DNA from: Nocardia transvalensis
GTDB taxonomy: Bacteria > Actinomycetota > Actinomycetes > Mycobacteriales > Mycobacteriaceae
Direction of reading: 5' to 3'
NCBI RefSeq assembly: GCF_015477765.1
Contig: NZ_JADLQQ010000001.1
Span: 620,001-684,000 of the forward strand
DNA length: 64,000 bases
Position numbers and translations under genes: made by a program. Numbering within the stretch: position 1 is the stretch's first letter; every line of letters starts with the position of its first letter. Positions 17,142 through 25,041 of this stretch are shown here, piece by piece. A model generated the notes under the pieces. That model did no database searches, was not told where the DNA came from, and saw nothing but the letters and a program-made list of their open reading frames with translations.

Positions 17142-18587
17142 GTGGCGAAGCGCCGGATGATGGCCGCGATAGCGGTGCTGGCCCTGGCAGCCACCCTGCT
17201 CGCGGGCTGCACCAGGACCGTCGGTGGCCGCGCGGTGTCCATCTACGACGACCCGTTCAAGGTGGCCGGGCTGCCCATCACCGACGGACCCAGCGGCCCC
17301 CGCCCCGGGGTGCCCGACGCCGGCCTCACCGCAATCGGCGGCGACAAGAGCGAATTGGACACCCTCGCCCTCAACGCTCTCGACGATATCCAGAGCTATT
17401 GGCGGGGCGAATATCACAACGAGTTCGAGGGCGATTTCGTCCCGGTCACCAAGTTCTTCTCCTGGACGGCGAAGGCGCCGCGCGCGCAGGAGACCCAATT
17501 CTGCAAGGAGACCACCTATCACCTGGTGAACGCCGCATATTGCCGGCTGGACAACACGATCGGCTGGGATCGCGGCGTGCTGCTGCCGATGATGCAGGAC
17601 AGCTTCGGCAAGATGGCGGTGGTGATGGTGCTGGCCCACGAGTACGGGCACGCCATCCAGACCATGTCCCGCATCGTCACCGCCAAGGATCCGGTGATCG
17701 TCAAGGAGCAGCAGGCCGACTGCTTCGCGGGGGCGTTCATTCGCCATGTGGCCGAGGGCAAGTCGCCGCACTTCACGATCAACACCTCCGACGGGCTGAA
17801 CAACGTGCTGGCCGCGACGGTGGCGATCCGTGACGCCAACCCCGAGGATCCCGAGGCCGTGCACGGTTCGGCCTTCGAACGCGTCACCGCCGTGCAGATC
17901 GGCTTCACCGACGGTCCCAAGGCGTGCAAGAAGATCGATATGGACGACATCACCAGCCGCCGCAAGAATCTGCCGCAGTCCTTCGGGTCCTACGATCCCA
18001 CTCAACAACTCGAGGTCAGCAAGGAAAACCTGATCAAGCTCAGCAAGCAGATGGCCGCTATCATGCCGGTCCGCAACGAGCCGAGCTACGACTACCACGG
18101 CGCCAACCTGCACTGCCGCAACGGCGCCGACACGGTCCCGGTCACCTACTGCCCGGCCACCAACACCATCGGCACCGACATCCCCGCCCTCGCCGAGCGC
18201 GGCCTCGTCAACGACGATGAGCAGGACGGATTCCCGACCCGGGTGGGCGGCGACTACGACGCCTACGTGGTCTTCGTCTCCCGATACACCCTTGCGGTGC
18301 AACGGAATGCGGGCCAACCGCTCACCGGCGCCAAAACCGGCCTGCGCGCCGCCTGCCTGTCCGGGGTGATCACCGCCAAACTCGCCGATCCGAGCCATCA
18401 TTTCGCGCCGGACGATCTCACCCTCTCCCCCGGCGATCTGGACAAGGCCGTATCGGGCCTGCTCGCCGACGGACTCGCCGCGAGCGACGTCCAGGGACAG
18501 ACCGTCCGCAGCGGATTCTCCCGCGTCGACGCCTTCCGCGCGGGCGTCCTCGGCGAATCGAATACGTGCTTCGCACGGTATTCGTAG
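17142..18587 (+). CDS. LpqM-like lipoprotein zinc metalloprotease
   Basis: 481 residues. A lipoprotein signal peptide ends in LLAGC, so Cys22 or nearby would be lipidated and the enzyme would sit on the outer face of the membrane. The catalytic zinc motif is HEYGH (in VVMVLAHEYGHAIQT), followed by the third-ligand-type segment KEQQADCFAGAF. This resembles neutral zinc metallopeptidase lipoproteins such as mycobacterial LpqM. GTG 17142 follows AGGGAG by 5 nt and is preferred to the GTG 6 nt upstream. Divergent from the FHA-ABC gene; they may share the 80-bp promoter region. Confidence 0.85.
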   Translation: MAKRRMMAAIAVLALAATLLAGCTRTVGGRAVSIYDDPFKVAGLPITDGPSGPRPGVPDAGLTAIGGDKSELDTLALNALDDIQSYWRGEYHNEFEGDFVPVTKFFSWTAKAPRAQETQFCKETTYHLVNAAYCRLDNTIGWDRGVLLPMMQDSFGKMAVVMVLAHEYGHAIQTMSRIVTAKDPVIVKEQQADCFAGAFIRHVAEGKSPHFTINTSDGLNNVLAATVAIRDANPEDPEAVHGSAFERVTAVQIGFTDGPKACKKIDMDDITSRRKNLPQSFGSYDPTQQLEVSKENLIKLSKQMAAIMPVRNEPSYDYHGANLHCRNGADTVPVTYCPATNTIGTDIPALAERGLVNDDEQDGFPTRVGGDYDAYVVFVSRYTLAVQRNAGQPLTGAKTGLRAACLSGVITAKLADPSHHFAPDDLTLSPGDLDKAVSGLLADGLAASDVQGQTVRSGFSRVDAFRAGVLGESNTCFARYS

Positions 18588-18620
18588 GGCGGGTCGACCG
18601 AGCGGTATTCCTGGAGCGTC

Positions 18621-19928
18621 TCAGCCGAACGGGGGTGGGGCGGCGGGTTCGAAACGCAGGACGCGGTTGCCGAGCATGATCTCCGCGCCGTGGGCCAGGG
18701 CCAGTGGTTGATTGGGCTGCAGGCGGATCCAGTCGCGGTAGCCGGGCGGGCGGGCGCGGGTGCCGTTGGTGGAGCCGCGGTCGACGACGGTCACATCCCA
18801 ATTCACCAGCCGGATTTCGGCGTGCGCGCGCGACATGCCGCCCGAGGTGTCCTCCACTCGCAGCGGCACCAGGCCGTGCCGGGCGGCCTCGGAATTCTCC
18901 GGGTCCCGGCCGATCACCGCGTCCGCGGCCACCATGAAGGTCATTCCGTCGTCGAGCACCAGCAGGCCCAGCGGCGGGCGGATCACCTCGGCGGGCGGCT
19001 GGGTCTGGTCCACCGGCATCCCGCAGACGGTGCAGAACGCCGAGCGCGGATCGCTGGGATGGGCTCGCGCGCATTTGAATCCCATGACCTTCACCGTCAG
19101 GGAGGTCGCGCGCGCGGTCGCCTCCATCCGCCGCTCCAACTCCGGATCCGGTCGCGGCGCGGGGTTGGTACCCCCGTGTGGGGCGGCGAGCGGCTCCGGA
19201 TCGGCTCCGGCGTGTATGGGCTCCGGCGGACCCGGAAAAGGCCGCTGCCGACCATGTTCCGGCTGTGAGCGTTCCGGCTGTGAGCGCGGGGAATCCGCAA
19301 TCATCTCCGTCGGCACGTCCGGACCGGAGTCCTGCCGCGGTTCGGTGCGGCGGTGCGCGCCTGCCGTGGCGCGGCCGCGGGCGCGGATGCGCTCGCCCTC
19401 GAACCACACGATCGCACCGGCCGCGGGCGCCACGCCCTCGGCCAGCGATCCGATGCCGCGCTCGGGCAACTCCGGCAGCTGGCCGCGCTCGTCATCGATG
19501 AAGAGCGCGGCGGCCCGCTCGGGTGGTTCGGCCACCCGGTCGACCGTGAAGGCGGCATCCACTCCGCGGTAGTACTCCGCACCACGGCTGCCGGACAGGA
19601 CCGCGCTCACCCCACCGTGCAGGAAGATCGCCAACCCGCCGGTATCGGCCTGCGACAGGATGCCCAGCTCGATCGGCCGTCCCGGACTGATCTGTTCGGC
19701 GTCGCGCATGAGCCAGCGCGTCGCCTCGCGCGCGACCAGCCGACCCGGCCCACCCGGAACCCGTTCGGAGGCCTCGTGCACCAGCTGCGCCAGCGCCTCG
19801 GCCGCCCGCATCGCGGGCGAATCCACGCTCACCCGGCCGGGTTCGCGATGCGCGACCAGCACGAGCGCGCCCGCGATCCGCACGGCGACATGGTTGCCCG
19901 CGACAACTTCGACCTGCCGACCCTTCAA
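18621..19928 (-). CDS. FHA-domain protein with a four-Cys/His zinc-ribbon-like insert
   Basis: 435 residues. The N-terminal ~160 residues are an unrecognised alpha/beta domain, followed by a Pro-rich linker. A short motif FKCARAHPSDPRSAFCTVCG then suggests a zinc-binding knuckle. The C-terminal FHA domain (about 335-430) has IGRDPENSEAA, MSRAHAEIRL and DRGSTNGTRA, the residues that contact phosphothreonine. The start is TTG at 19928: no ATG or GTG exists between it and the in-frame stop just upstream, and the next in-frame methionine lies well inside the N-terminal domain. Probable reader of a Ser/Thr kinase signal. Confidence 0.8.
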   Translation of the reverse strand: MKGRQVEVVAGNHVAVRIAGALVLVAHREPGRVSVDSPAMRAAEALAQLVHEASERVPGGPGRLVAREATRWLMRDAEQISPGRPIELGILSQADTGGLAIFLHGGVSAVLSGSRGAEYYRGVDAAFTVDRVAEPPERAAALFIDDERGQLPELPERGIGSLAEGVAPAAGAIVWFEGERIRARGRATAGAHRRTEPRQDSGPDVPTEMIADSPRSQPERSQPEHGRQRPFPGPPEPIHAGADPEPLAAPHGGTNPAPRPDPELERRMEATARATSLTVKVMGFKCARAHPSDPRSAFCTVCGMPVDQTQPPAEVIRPPLGLLVLDDGMTFMVAADAVIGRDPENSEAARHGLVPLRVEDTSGGMSRAHAEIRLVNWDVTVVDRGSTNGTRARPPGYRDWIRLQPNQPLALAHGAEIMLGNRVLRFEPAAPPPFG

Positions 19929-20066
19929 CGGAACCGGCCCCCGGAGAACGTCTGCCCGGTCGTCACCACATGCACCAGGTTAAGGCACCCGATTCTCGGC
20001 GGCCTCCGACCGTCGCCGCGGTCCGGTAATTTGTGAATCACGCACCGTGAGGGACGGGGGCTGTCC

Positions 20067-21272
20067 ATGAAGGGAATACGTGCGCCGCGGGTCGTCGTCG
20101 CCTGCGTGGCCGCGGCCGGGCTGCTCGCCGGTTGCGCCGTGCAGGGCACACCGCACGCCGCCGAACTCGATGTCCGCACCTTGGATGTGGGCCCCTACGC
20201 CGTCGACCGGCACAGGTACGACCAGCGCGCGAACGGTAAGGGCGCGCTCTTGGAGGGCATGCGGATGTCGCAGGCGGTGGTGCCCGCCGTGCGCATCGAC
20301 CCGTCGCTGCGGGTCGGGCAGGGCGGCCGAGTCGTCCGCGACAGCGACGATGCCACCCGGAAACTGCTTGCCGGAGTGTCCAAACCGGTGCTCGACAACC
20401 GCAAGATGCTCGTCGGCTATGCCGCCGGCGGCACCGACCGCGACTATTCGGCAGGCGCTCCCCCGGTGCCCGATGCCACCGCGGTCACCAACATGCTCCT
20501 GCGGTTCCCCGATGCCGACACCGCCCGCACGGCCGCACGCGAACTCGAGGACGTCGATTTCGGCGTCGCCCCGGACCTGAACCGCAAACTCACCCTGTCG
20601 AAATATCCCGACGCCCACATCCACTACCGGCCCGGTGTTCCCACCATCGGAACCTTCATGGCCTACCGGGAATTCGTGATCTCGCTGTTCATCGAGCGTC
20701 CGCGCGCCGAGGAACCGGATCTGCTGGCCTGGGTGAAGAAGACTCTCGATGCCCAGGTCCCGGCGCTGGACAGGTTCCAGCCCACGCCGCAGGATCGGAT
20801 CGATGAGCTGCCGGTCGATCCGGACGGGCTGCTGGCCCGGGCCGTGGTGCGTGACCGCGCCGATCAGACGCCCGATCCGGACCGCTTCGCCGTCTACGCT
20901 CCCCCGGCCTTCGTACACATCGCCACCGACGAAGCCGAACGCCAGCGGCTGATCGACGACACCGGCCTGGATGCCCTCGCCGTCGCCGAGAACAGTTCGG
21001 TGGTGCGGGTGCGCGATGCCGATGCCGGTCAGCGGCTGATCACCGGCCTGATGGCCGGTGCGGGGCAGGGATACGAGCCGACCGACGGCCCGAAGAACGT
21101 TCCCGGCGCGAAATGCCTGCAGTTCACCAGCAGTGGCGATCCGGCGCGCGAAACCAAGTTCCGCTGCTACATCCCGTACAAGCGCTATGTCGAGGTGATC
21201 ACGGCCCAGGAGCGCACCGATGCGCTGCAGCGATCGGCGGCCGCTTATGCGCTGCTGGCCAACAGCCTGTGA
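20067..21272 (+). CDS. DUF7373-like lipoprotein (copy F)
   Basis: 401 residues. Signal peptide with lipobox LLAGC. The mature part opens with the family hallmark LDVRTLDVGPYAV and ends with GAKCLQF...FRCYIPYKRYVEV...QRSAAAYALL. The two Cys near the C-terminus recur in all six copies in this window and may form a disulfide. Two ~150-residue alpha/beta halves, each with a VNMLLRFPDADTA-like or DADAGQRLI stretch, suggest an internal duplication. Function unknown; outer-membrane-face location is expected. It precedes the Rv3446c-like gene and may be cotranscribed with it. Confidence 0.85.
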   Translation: MKGIRAPRVVVACVAAAGLLAGCAVQGTPHAAELDVRTLDVGPYAVDRHRYDQRANGKGALLEGMRMSQAVVPAVRIDPSLRVGQGGRVVRDSDDATRKLLAGVSKPVLDNRKMLVGYAAGGTDRDYSAGAPPVPDATAVTNMLLRFPDADTARTAARELEDVDFGVAPDLNRKLTLSKYPDAHIHYRPGVPTIGTFMAYREFVISLFIERPRAEEPDLLAWVKKTLDAQVPALDRFQPTPQDRIDELPVDPDGLLARAVVRDRADQTPDPDRFAVYAPPAFVHIATDEAERQRLIDDTGLDALAVAENSSVVRVRDADAGQRLITGLMAGAGQGYEPTDGPKNVPGAKCLQFTSSGDPARETKFRCYIPYKRYVEVITAQERTDALQRSAAAYALLANSL

Positions 21273-21286
21273 GTACGATCGCGCCC

Positions 21287-21319
21287 ATGCGTGAGTTCGG
21301 CCGGACCGGTCAAGCCTGA
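21287..21319 (+). CDS. possible 10-codon leader ORF
   Basis: MREFGRTGQA, with stop TGA overlapping the next start as TGATG at 21317-21321. It lacks a ribosome site. It could couple translation of the following gene to the preceding lipoprotein gene, or be chance. Confidence 0.2.
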   Translation: MREFGRTGQA

Positions 21320-22728
21320 TGTCGGCAGTCGAGGTGGTCCTCACCGATGCGCACGTCTGGGCACGCAGCGAGTCCACGCACTGGGACGGCCCGCCCTCGA
21401 TCGTGCCCGCCAGCGACGGCACCACTTTCGTTGTGGGCGAACCGCTGCACCCGCGCTACCCCGCCGTGTCGGTGGTCCGGTTGGCGGCGGCCGATCGGAT
21501 CGCATTCGGACCGGCCCTGCCGACGGTCTCCGACGCGCTGGCGGTGTTGTTCGAGACGGTGCTGACCAACCTCCGGATGCCGGATCGGTGTGACCGGCTC
21601 ACCGTCCTGGTGCCGTCGGAGTGGGGGATGCGGCGGCGTTTCGCGGTCGAGGCGGCGGCGCGGCGGCTGGTCTCGGAGGTTGCGGTGGAACCGATCGCGC
21701 TGCGGGCGGCCGCCCTCGGCGCGAGCACCGGCCAGCAGCAGCGGATCGCGGTCCTCGAACTCGCGCCGCTGACCACGACGGTGAGCCTGGTCGGCCGGTC
21801 CGGGCAGCAGGTGTGGATCGAGGCGTGCGAACACGAGCCGACGGTGGGCGCCGCGGATATCGAGGAGCGAGGGCCGGGGCCGGTCGCCGCGGTGGTGGCC
21901 CGGCTGCTTGCCGGGCATCCGCCGAATTACCTGCTGGTCGAGGGTGTTTCGGAGCCAGGACAGCTCGAGGCGCTGCGCTCGGCGATCGCTGTGCAGTGCG
22001 GCTTCCCGGTCGACGTGCGTCCACTTCCCGGGGCGGAACTCATCCGTGCCGAGCGGCCGCGCGTGCAGCACCGGCAGTTCGAGCCGGTCACCCGGGTGCC
22101 ACCGACCGAGTGGGTGGGGTCGTTACGGGAGCGCGCCCGCGCCGACCGGCCGTCGCGTCGCCGTCTTCCGGTGATTCTCGCCGCCGTCGCGGTCGTCGTC
22201 ATCGCCGCCGCGGCGGGGACGGGCGTGTGGTGGGCGCGCCGGGACTCCGGCCCCTCGGCGGCGTCGCCGTCCTCGGCCGCGGTCTCGCCGACGCCGGGCG
22301 ACGGCCGTTCCGCGACACACAGCTTCGGGCGCGTGCAGCTGCGCATGCCCGACGGGTGGCATCTGTCGAAGCAGTCCGACAACCGGGTCGACCTGTCGCC
22401 GGACAATGGCGCACGCCAACGGATCACGCTCGTCCAGCGGTCACTGGCCCCCGGCGCCGGCAGCGACGAGGTCGCCGCCGACCTCGAGGCCCAGATCGGC
22501 CGCCAACCGGCCGGAACATTCGGGGAGGTGCGCCGCGACGTCGTCTTCGGTAACCGCACCGGCCTGTCCTATGAGGAATTCCCCGGCGACGGCAGCACGG
22601 TCCGCTGGCATGTGCAGGTGGTGTCGGGGATGCAGGTGAGCGTCGGTTGCCAAACCCCGTCCGACGGCTGGCAACCGCTCGCCGCGACCTGCGCGCAGTT
22701 CGTGCACGACGTCCGGGTCACTCCGTAG
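21319..22728 (+). CDS. type VII secretion-associated protein, Rv3446c-like
   Basis: 469 residues. The N-terminal ~255 residues have an Hsp70/actin-like pattern (TVLVPSEWGMRRRFAVEAA, LLVEGVSEPGQLEALRSA). One transmembrane segment follows (about 276-296, VILAAVAVVVIAAAAGTGVW), then an outer domain of ~140 residues (FGRVQLRMPDGWHLSKQSDN ... VQVVSGMQVSVGCQTP) that matches the C-terminal domain typical of Rv3446c-type proteins. In M. tuberculosis Rv3446c lies inside ESX-4 between the esx genes and eccC4. Its role is unknown; the topology suggests it links the cytoplasm to the periplasmic side of the machine. Convergent with, and overlapping by 11 nt, the phosphoesterase gene. Confidence 0.85.
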   Translation: MSAVEVVLTDAHVWARSESTHWDGPPSIVPASDGTTFVVGEPLHPRYPAVSVVRLAAADRIAFGPALPTVSDALAVLFETVLTNLRMPDRCDRLTVLVPSEWGMRRRFAVEAAARRLVSEVAVEPIALRAAALGASTGQQQRIAVLELAPLTTTVSLVGRSGQQVWIEACEHEPTVGAADIEERGPGPVAAVVARLLAGHPPNYLLVEGVSEPGQLEALRSAIAVQCGFPVDVRPLPGAELIRAERPRVQHRQFEPVTRVPPTEWVGSLRERARADRPSRRRLPVILAAVAVVVIAAAAGTGVWWARRDSGPSAASPSSAAVSPTPGDGRSATHSFGRVQLRMPDGWHLSKQSDNRVDLSPDNGARQRITLVQRSLAPGAGSDEVAADLEAQIGRQPAGTFGEVRRDVVFGNRTGLSYEEFPGDGSTVRWHVQVVSGMQVSVGCQTPSDGWQPLAATCAQFVHDVRVTP

Positions 22729-23848
22729 CGGCGCGCAGCACCAGGACCGTGATCTCGCTCGGCGCGAAGATCCGCAGGGGAGGTCCCCAGAACCCGGTGC
22801 CGCGGCTGGTGTAGAGACGGGTGCGCTCGCCGTGTCGGCTCAGGCCCGCGACGACGGGCTGATCCAGCCGCACCAGGTAGTGGAACGGCCAGATCTGGCC
22901 GCCGTGGGTGTGCCCCGAGATCTGCAGTGCGACACCGGCTTTCACCGCGTCACCGATCTGTTTCGGCTGGTGGGCGAGCAGCACCACCGGCAGCCGCGGG
23001 TCCACGCCCGCGAGGGCCGTGGGCAGGTCGGGTCCGTGTCCGGGGACCACGACGCCGGTGGGATCGTCGATGCCCGCGATCACCAGCCGCGCACCCCCGC
23101 GATCGATGATCTCGTGGGCATTGCGCAGGGGCTGCCAGCCCAGCGAGGTCATGTACTCGATCCAGCCGGGGGCGTCGCCGTAGTACTCGTGGTTGCCGGT
23201 GATGTAGAACCTGCCGAGCGCCGCCTCGACCTTGCCGAGCGGGTCGACCTGGGTGCGCCGACGAGCCACCGGGCCGTCCGCGAGATCGCCGGTGTGGCAG
23301 ACGATATCGGGCCGTTGCGCGTTGACCACCTCGACGACCCGCTCCGACCAGCGCAGTCGGTTCAGCGGACCGAAATGGGTATCGGTGACCACCACCGTGC
23401 GCAACCCGTCCATGCCCGGTCCCAGGCCCGCGATCGGCACCTCGACCGTGCGCACCCGGGGGACCCGGCGGGCCTCCACCGTGCCCCAGCCGATCAGCGC
23501 CACCGCGATGGCGAGAACACCGGCCGCGACGATCCGGGACCGCGCCGGGTCGTCGACCCCGGCGACGATCAACGCCGCCCGCGCGAGCGCCCCGATCACC
23601 GACCAGCTGAACAGCACCCACGCCACACCGAGCAGGGTGTGGGCCACGACGGCAGCCGCATCCGAATGCACCCGTCCGTGGCCGAGGATCATCGTCGCGG
23701 GCAGGGCGAGGAATCCGAGCACGAAGATCGCCGTGCCGATCCAGAGCAGGGGGCCGGTGGTCGCGGTCCGGACCAGTAGCCACCACGGGACCAGGAACAG
23801 TACGGCGGGGATCGCCAGGAACAGCAGTAAGCGGGGAACGTACTTCAC
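22718..23848 (-). CDS. membrane metallophosphoesterase, YkuE-like
   Basis: 376 residues. Four hydrophobic helices occupy residues 1 to ~115. The catalytic domain has the calcineurin-type motifs VVVTDTHFGPLNR, HTGDLADG, ITGNHEYYGD, LLAHQPKQ and ISGHTHGGQIWP in order, binding two metals. The last motif is characteristic of the YkuE branch. The substrate cannot be told from sequence. GTG 23848 begins at the first helix (KYVPRLLLFLAIPAVLF) with GAGGA about ten bases before it; the frame continues upstream without coding character. Confidence 0.9.
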   Translation of the reverse strand: MKYVPRLLLFLAIPAVLFLVPWWLLVRTATTGPLLWIGTAIFVLGFLALPATMILGHGRVHSDAAAVVAHTLLGVAWVLFSWSVIGALARAALIVAGVDDPARSRIVAAGVLAIAVALIGWGTVEARRVPRVRTVEVPIAGLGPGMDGLRTVVVTDTHFGPLNRLRWSERVVEVVNAQRPDIVCHTGDLADGPVARRRTQVDPLGKVEAALGRFYITGNHEYYGDAPGWIEYMTSLGWQPLRNAHEIIDRGGARLVIAGIDDPTGVVVPGHGPDLPTALAGVDPRLPVVLLAHQPKQIGDAVKAGVALQISGHTHGGQIWPFHYLVRLDQPVVAGLSRHGERTRLYTSRGTGFWGPPLRIFAPSEITVLVLRAATE

Positions 23849-24021
23849 CGGGTGTCCGTCCTCGACGCGGGCGCACGGGTTCGCGGCCACGGGTTCTGTC
23901 GACGATACCCGTCGGGACGCGCCGTCTCGGCTGTCCGAATTGGGGGGATTCCGTTGAGCGCGATCCGGGGCATCGGTACGGTGAGGAGGCTCACTGTGCG
24001 GACGGCTTGTGATGGAGGCAG

Positions 24022-24040
24022 CTCTCGCGCTCAGCGAGAG
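24022..24040 (+). promoter_or_regulatory. hairpin covering a Shine-Dalgarno sequence
   Basis: CTCTCGC-GCTCA-GCGAGAG. The 3' arm runs directly into GAGGAG, the ribosome-binding site of the gene starting at 24050. Folding would hide part of that site. Confidence 0.45.
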
Positions 24041-24049
24041 GAGTTGCCT

Positions 24050-24955
24050 ATGGCGGGTTTCGGCGCGGACCTGGTGCTCACGACGGCCGGTCGGGTCGTC
24101 GTCGTCGCACCGCATTTCGACGATGCGGTGCTGGCGTTGGGTGCCTCGATCGCGGCACTGGTCGCGGGCGGTAAGCCCGTGCAGGTGCTCACCGTCTTCT
24201 CCGGTGCCCGCGACGACGAGCGGCACGGCGAGCGGCGCCAGGCGTTCGCGGACTATGTCGTTCGACGCGCGGAGGACGATCGGGCGATGCGCGTGCTCGG
24301 CACCGAGGCGCGTCGGCTCGGGTTGTTCGAACGCATCTTTCGCGAGCCGCCGCCGCGCGGGCCGTCGAGTATGTTCCGCACCCCGGCCGATATCGCTCGC
24401 AGCGACGAGGTCTACGCGATCCGGACTACGCTCACGAACCTCGTCGACGACGACGCGATGGTGCTGGCGCCCTTGGGGATCGGCCATCACGTCGATCATG
24501 TGATGGTCGCCGCCGCGGCGCTGCAGACCGCGCTGCAGCGGCCGGGCACGGATCGGCTGCTGTTCTACGAGGATTTCAATGCCGTCTCGGAACGGTGCCG
24601 ACGCCACCATCCGATTTCCCGGCTGCATCCCTTCCCGTTCCGTGACGCACCCGGCTGGGCCAGCCCGCGGGTCGGGTGCGCGATGGCCGCGGCGTCCGTG
24701 CTGGCGGGCGGGCCGGATCCGGCGGCCGCGGTCGGTCTCTCGGTGCGGCCCGAGCAGTGGGAGATGTGCGTGCTTCCGGTCGGCCCCGGTCACGAGTCCA
24801 CCCAGTTCTGCGCCTTGGCCGAGTATCGGACGCAGACCAGGGCATTGGGCGGTGAGCCGCGGCTGCATGCGGTGATCCATCGTGCCCATGCCCGCCGCGG
24901 CGGCGAGCTGGTGTGGCGGTTCCGGGGAGGCGACGGCGCGACGCCGCCCGGCTGA
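24050..24955 (+). CDS. PIG-L family deacetylase
   Basis: 301 residues. It begins with the family strand VVVVAPHFDDAVLALG, where PHFDD replaces the usual PHPDDE zinc and base motif. A second zinc-ligand segment GIGHHVDHVMVA follows. PIG-L enzymes remove acetyl groups from N-acetylglucosamine conjugates; members in actinobacteria include MshB and Mca of mycothiol metabolism, but this one is divergent and its substrate is unclear. ATG 24050 follows GAGAGGAG. The upstream frame to 23852 lacks coding character. The hydrolase gene begins 86 nt downstream on the same strand. Confidence 0.85.
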   Translation: MAGFGADLVLTTAGRVVVVAPHFDDAVLALGASIAALVAGGKPVQVLTVFSGARDDERHGERRQAFADYVVRRAEDDRAMRVLGTEARRLGLFERIFREPPPRGPSSMFRTPADIARSDEVYAIRTTLTNLVDDDAMVLAPLGIGHHVDHVMVAAAALQTALQRPGTDRLLFYEDFNAVSERCRRHHPISRLHPFPFRDAPGWASPRVGCAMAAASVLAGGPDPAAAVGLSVRPEQWEMCVLPVGPGHESTQFCALAEYRTQTRALGGEPRLHAVIHRAHARRGGELVWRFRGGDGATPPG

Positions 24956-25041
24956 TCTGTGGTGGCCGGTTGTTCTCCGCATGCGTCGGGCGCGGTAACG
25001 TTCCGCCGGGAGGGGAATCCTTGGCGCGGACAGGAGTTTCG

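Noticed and set aside
18549..18588. Terminator at the end of the metalloprotease gene
   Set aside because: A partial inverted repeat (GAATAC...GTATTC) lies inside the last codons and needs a bulge; too weak to call.
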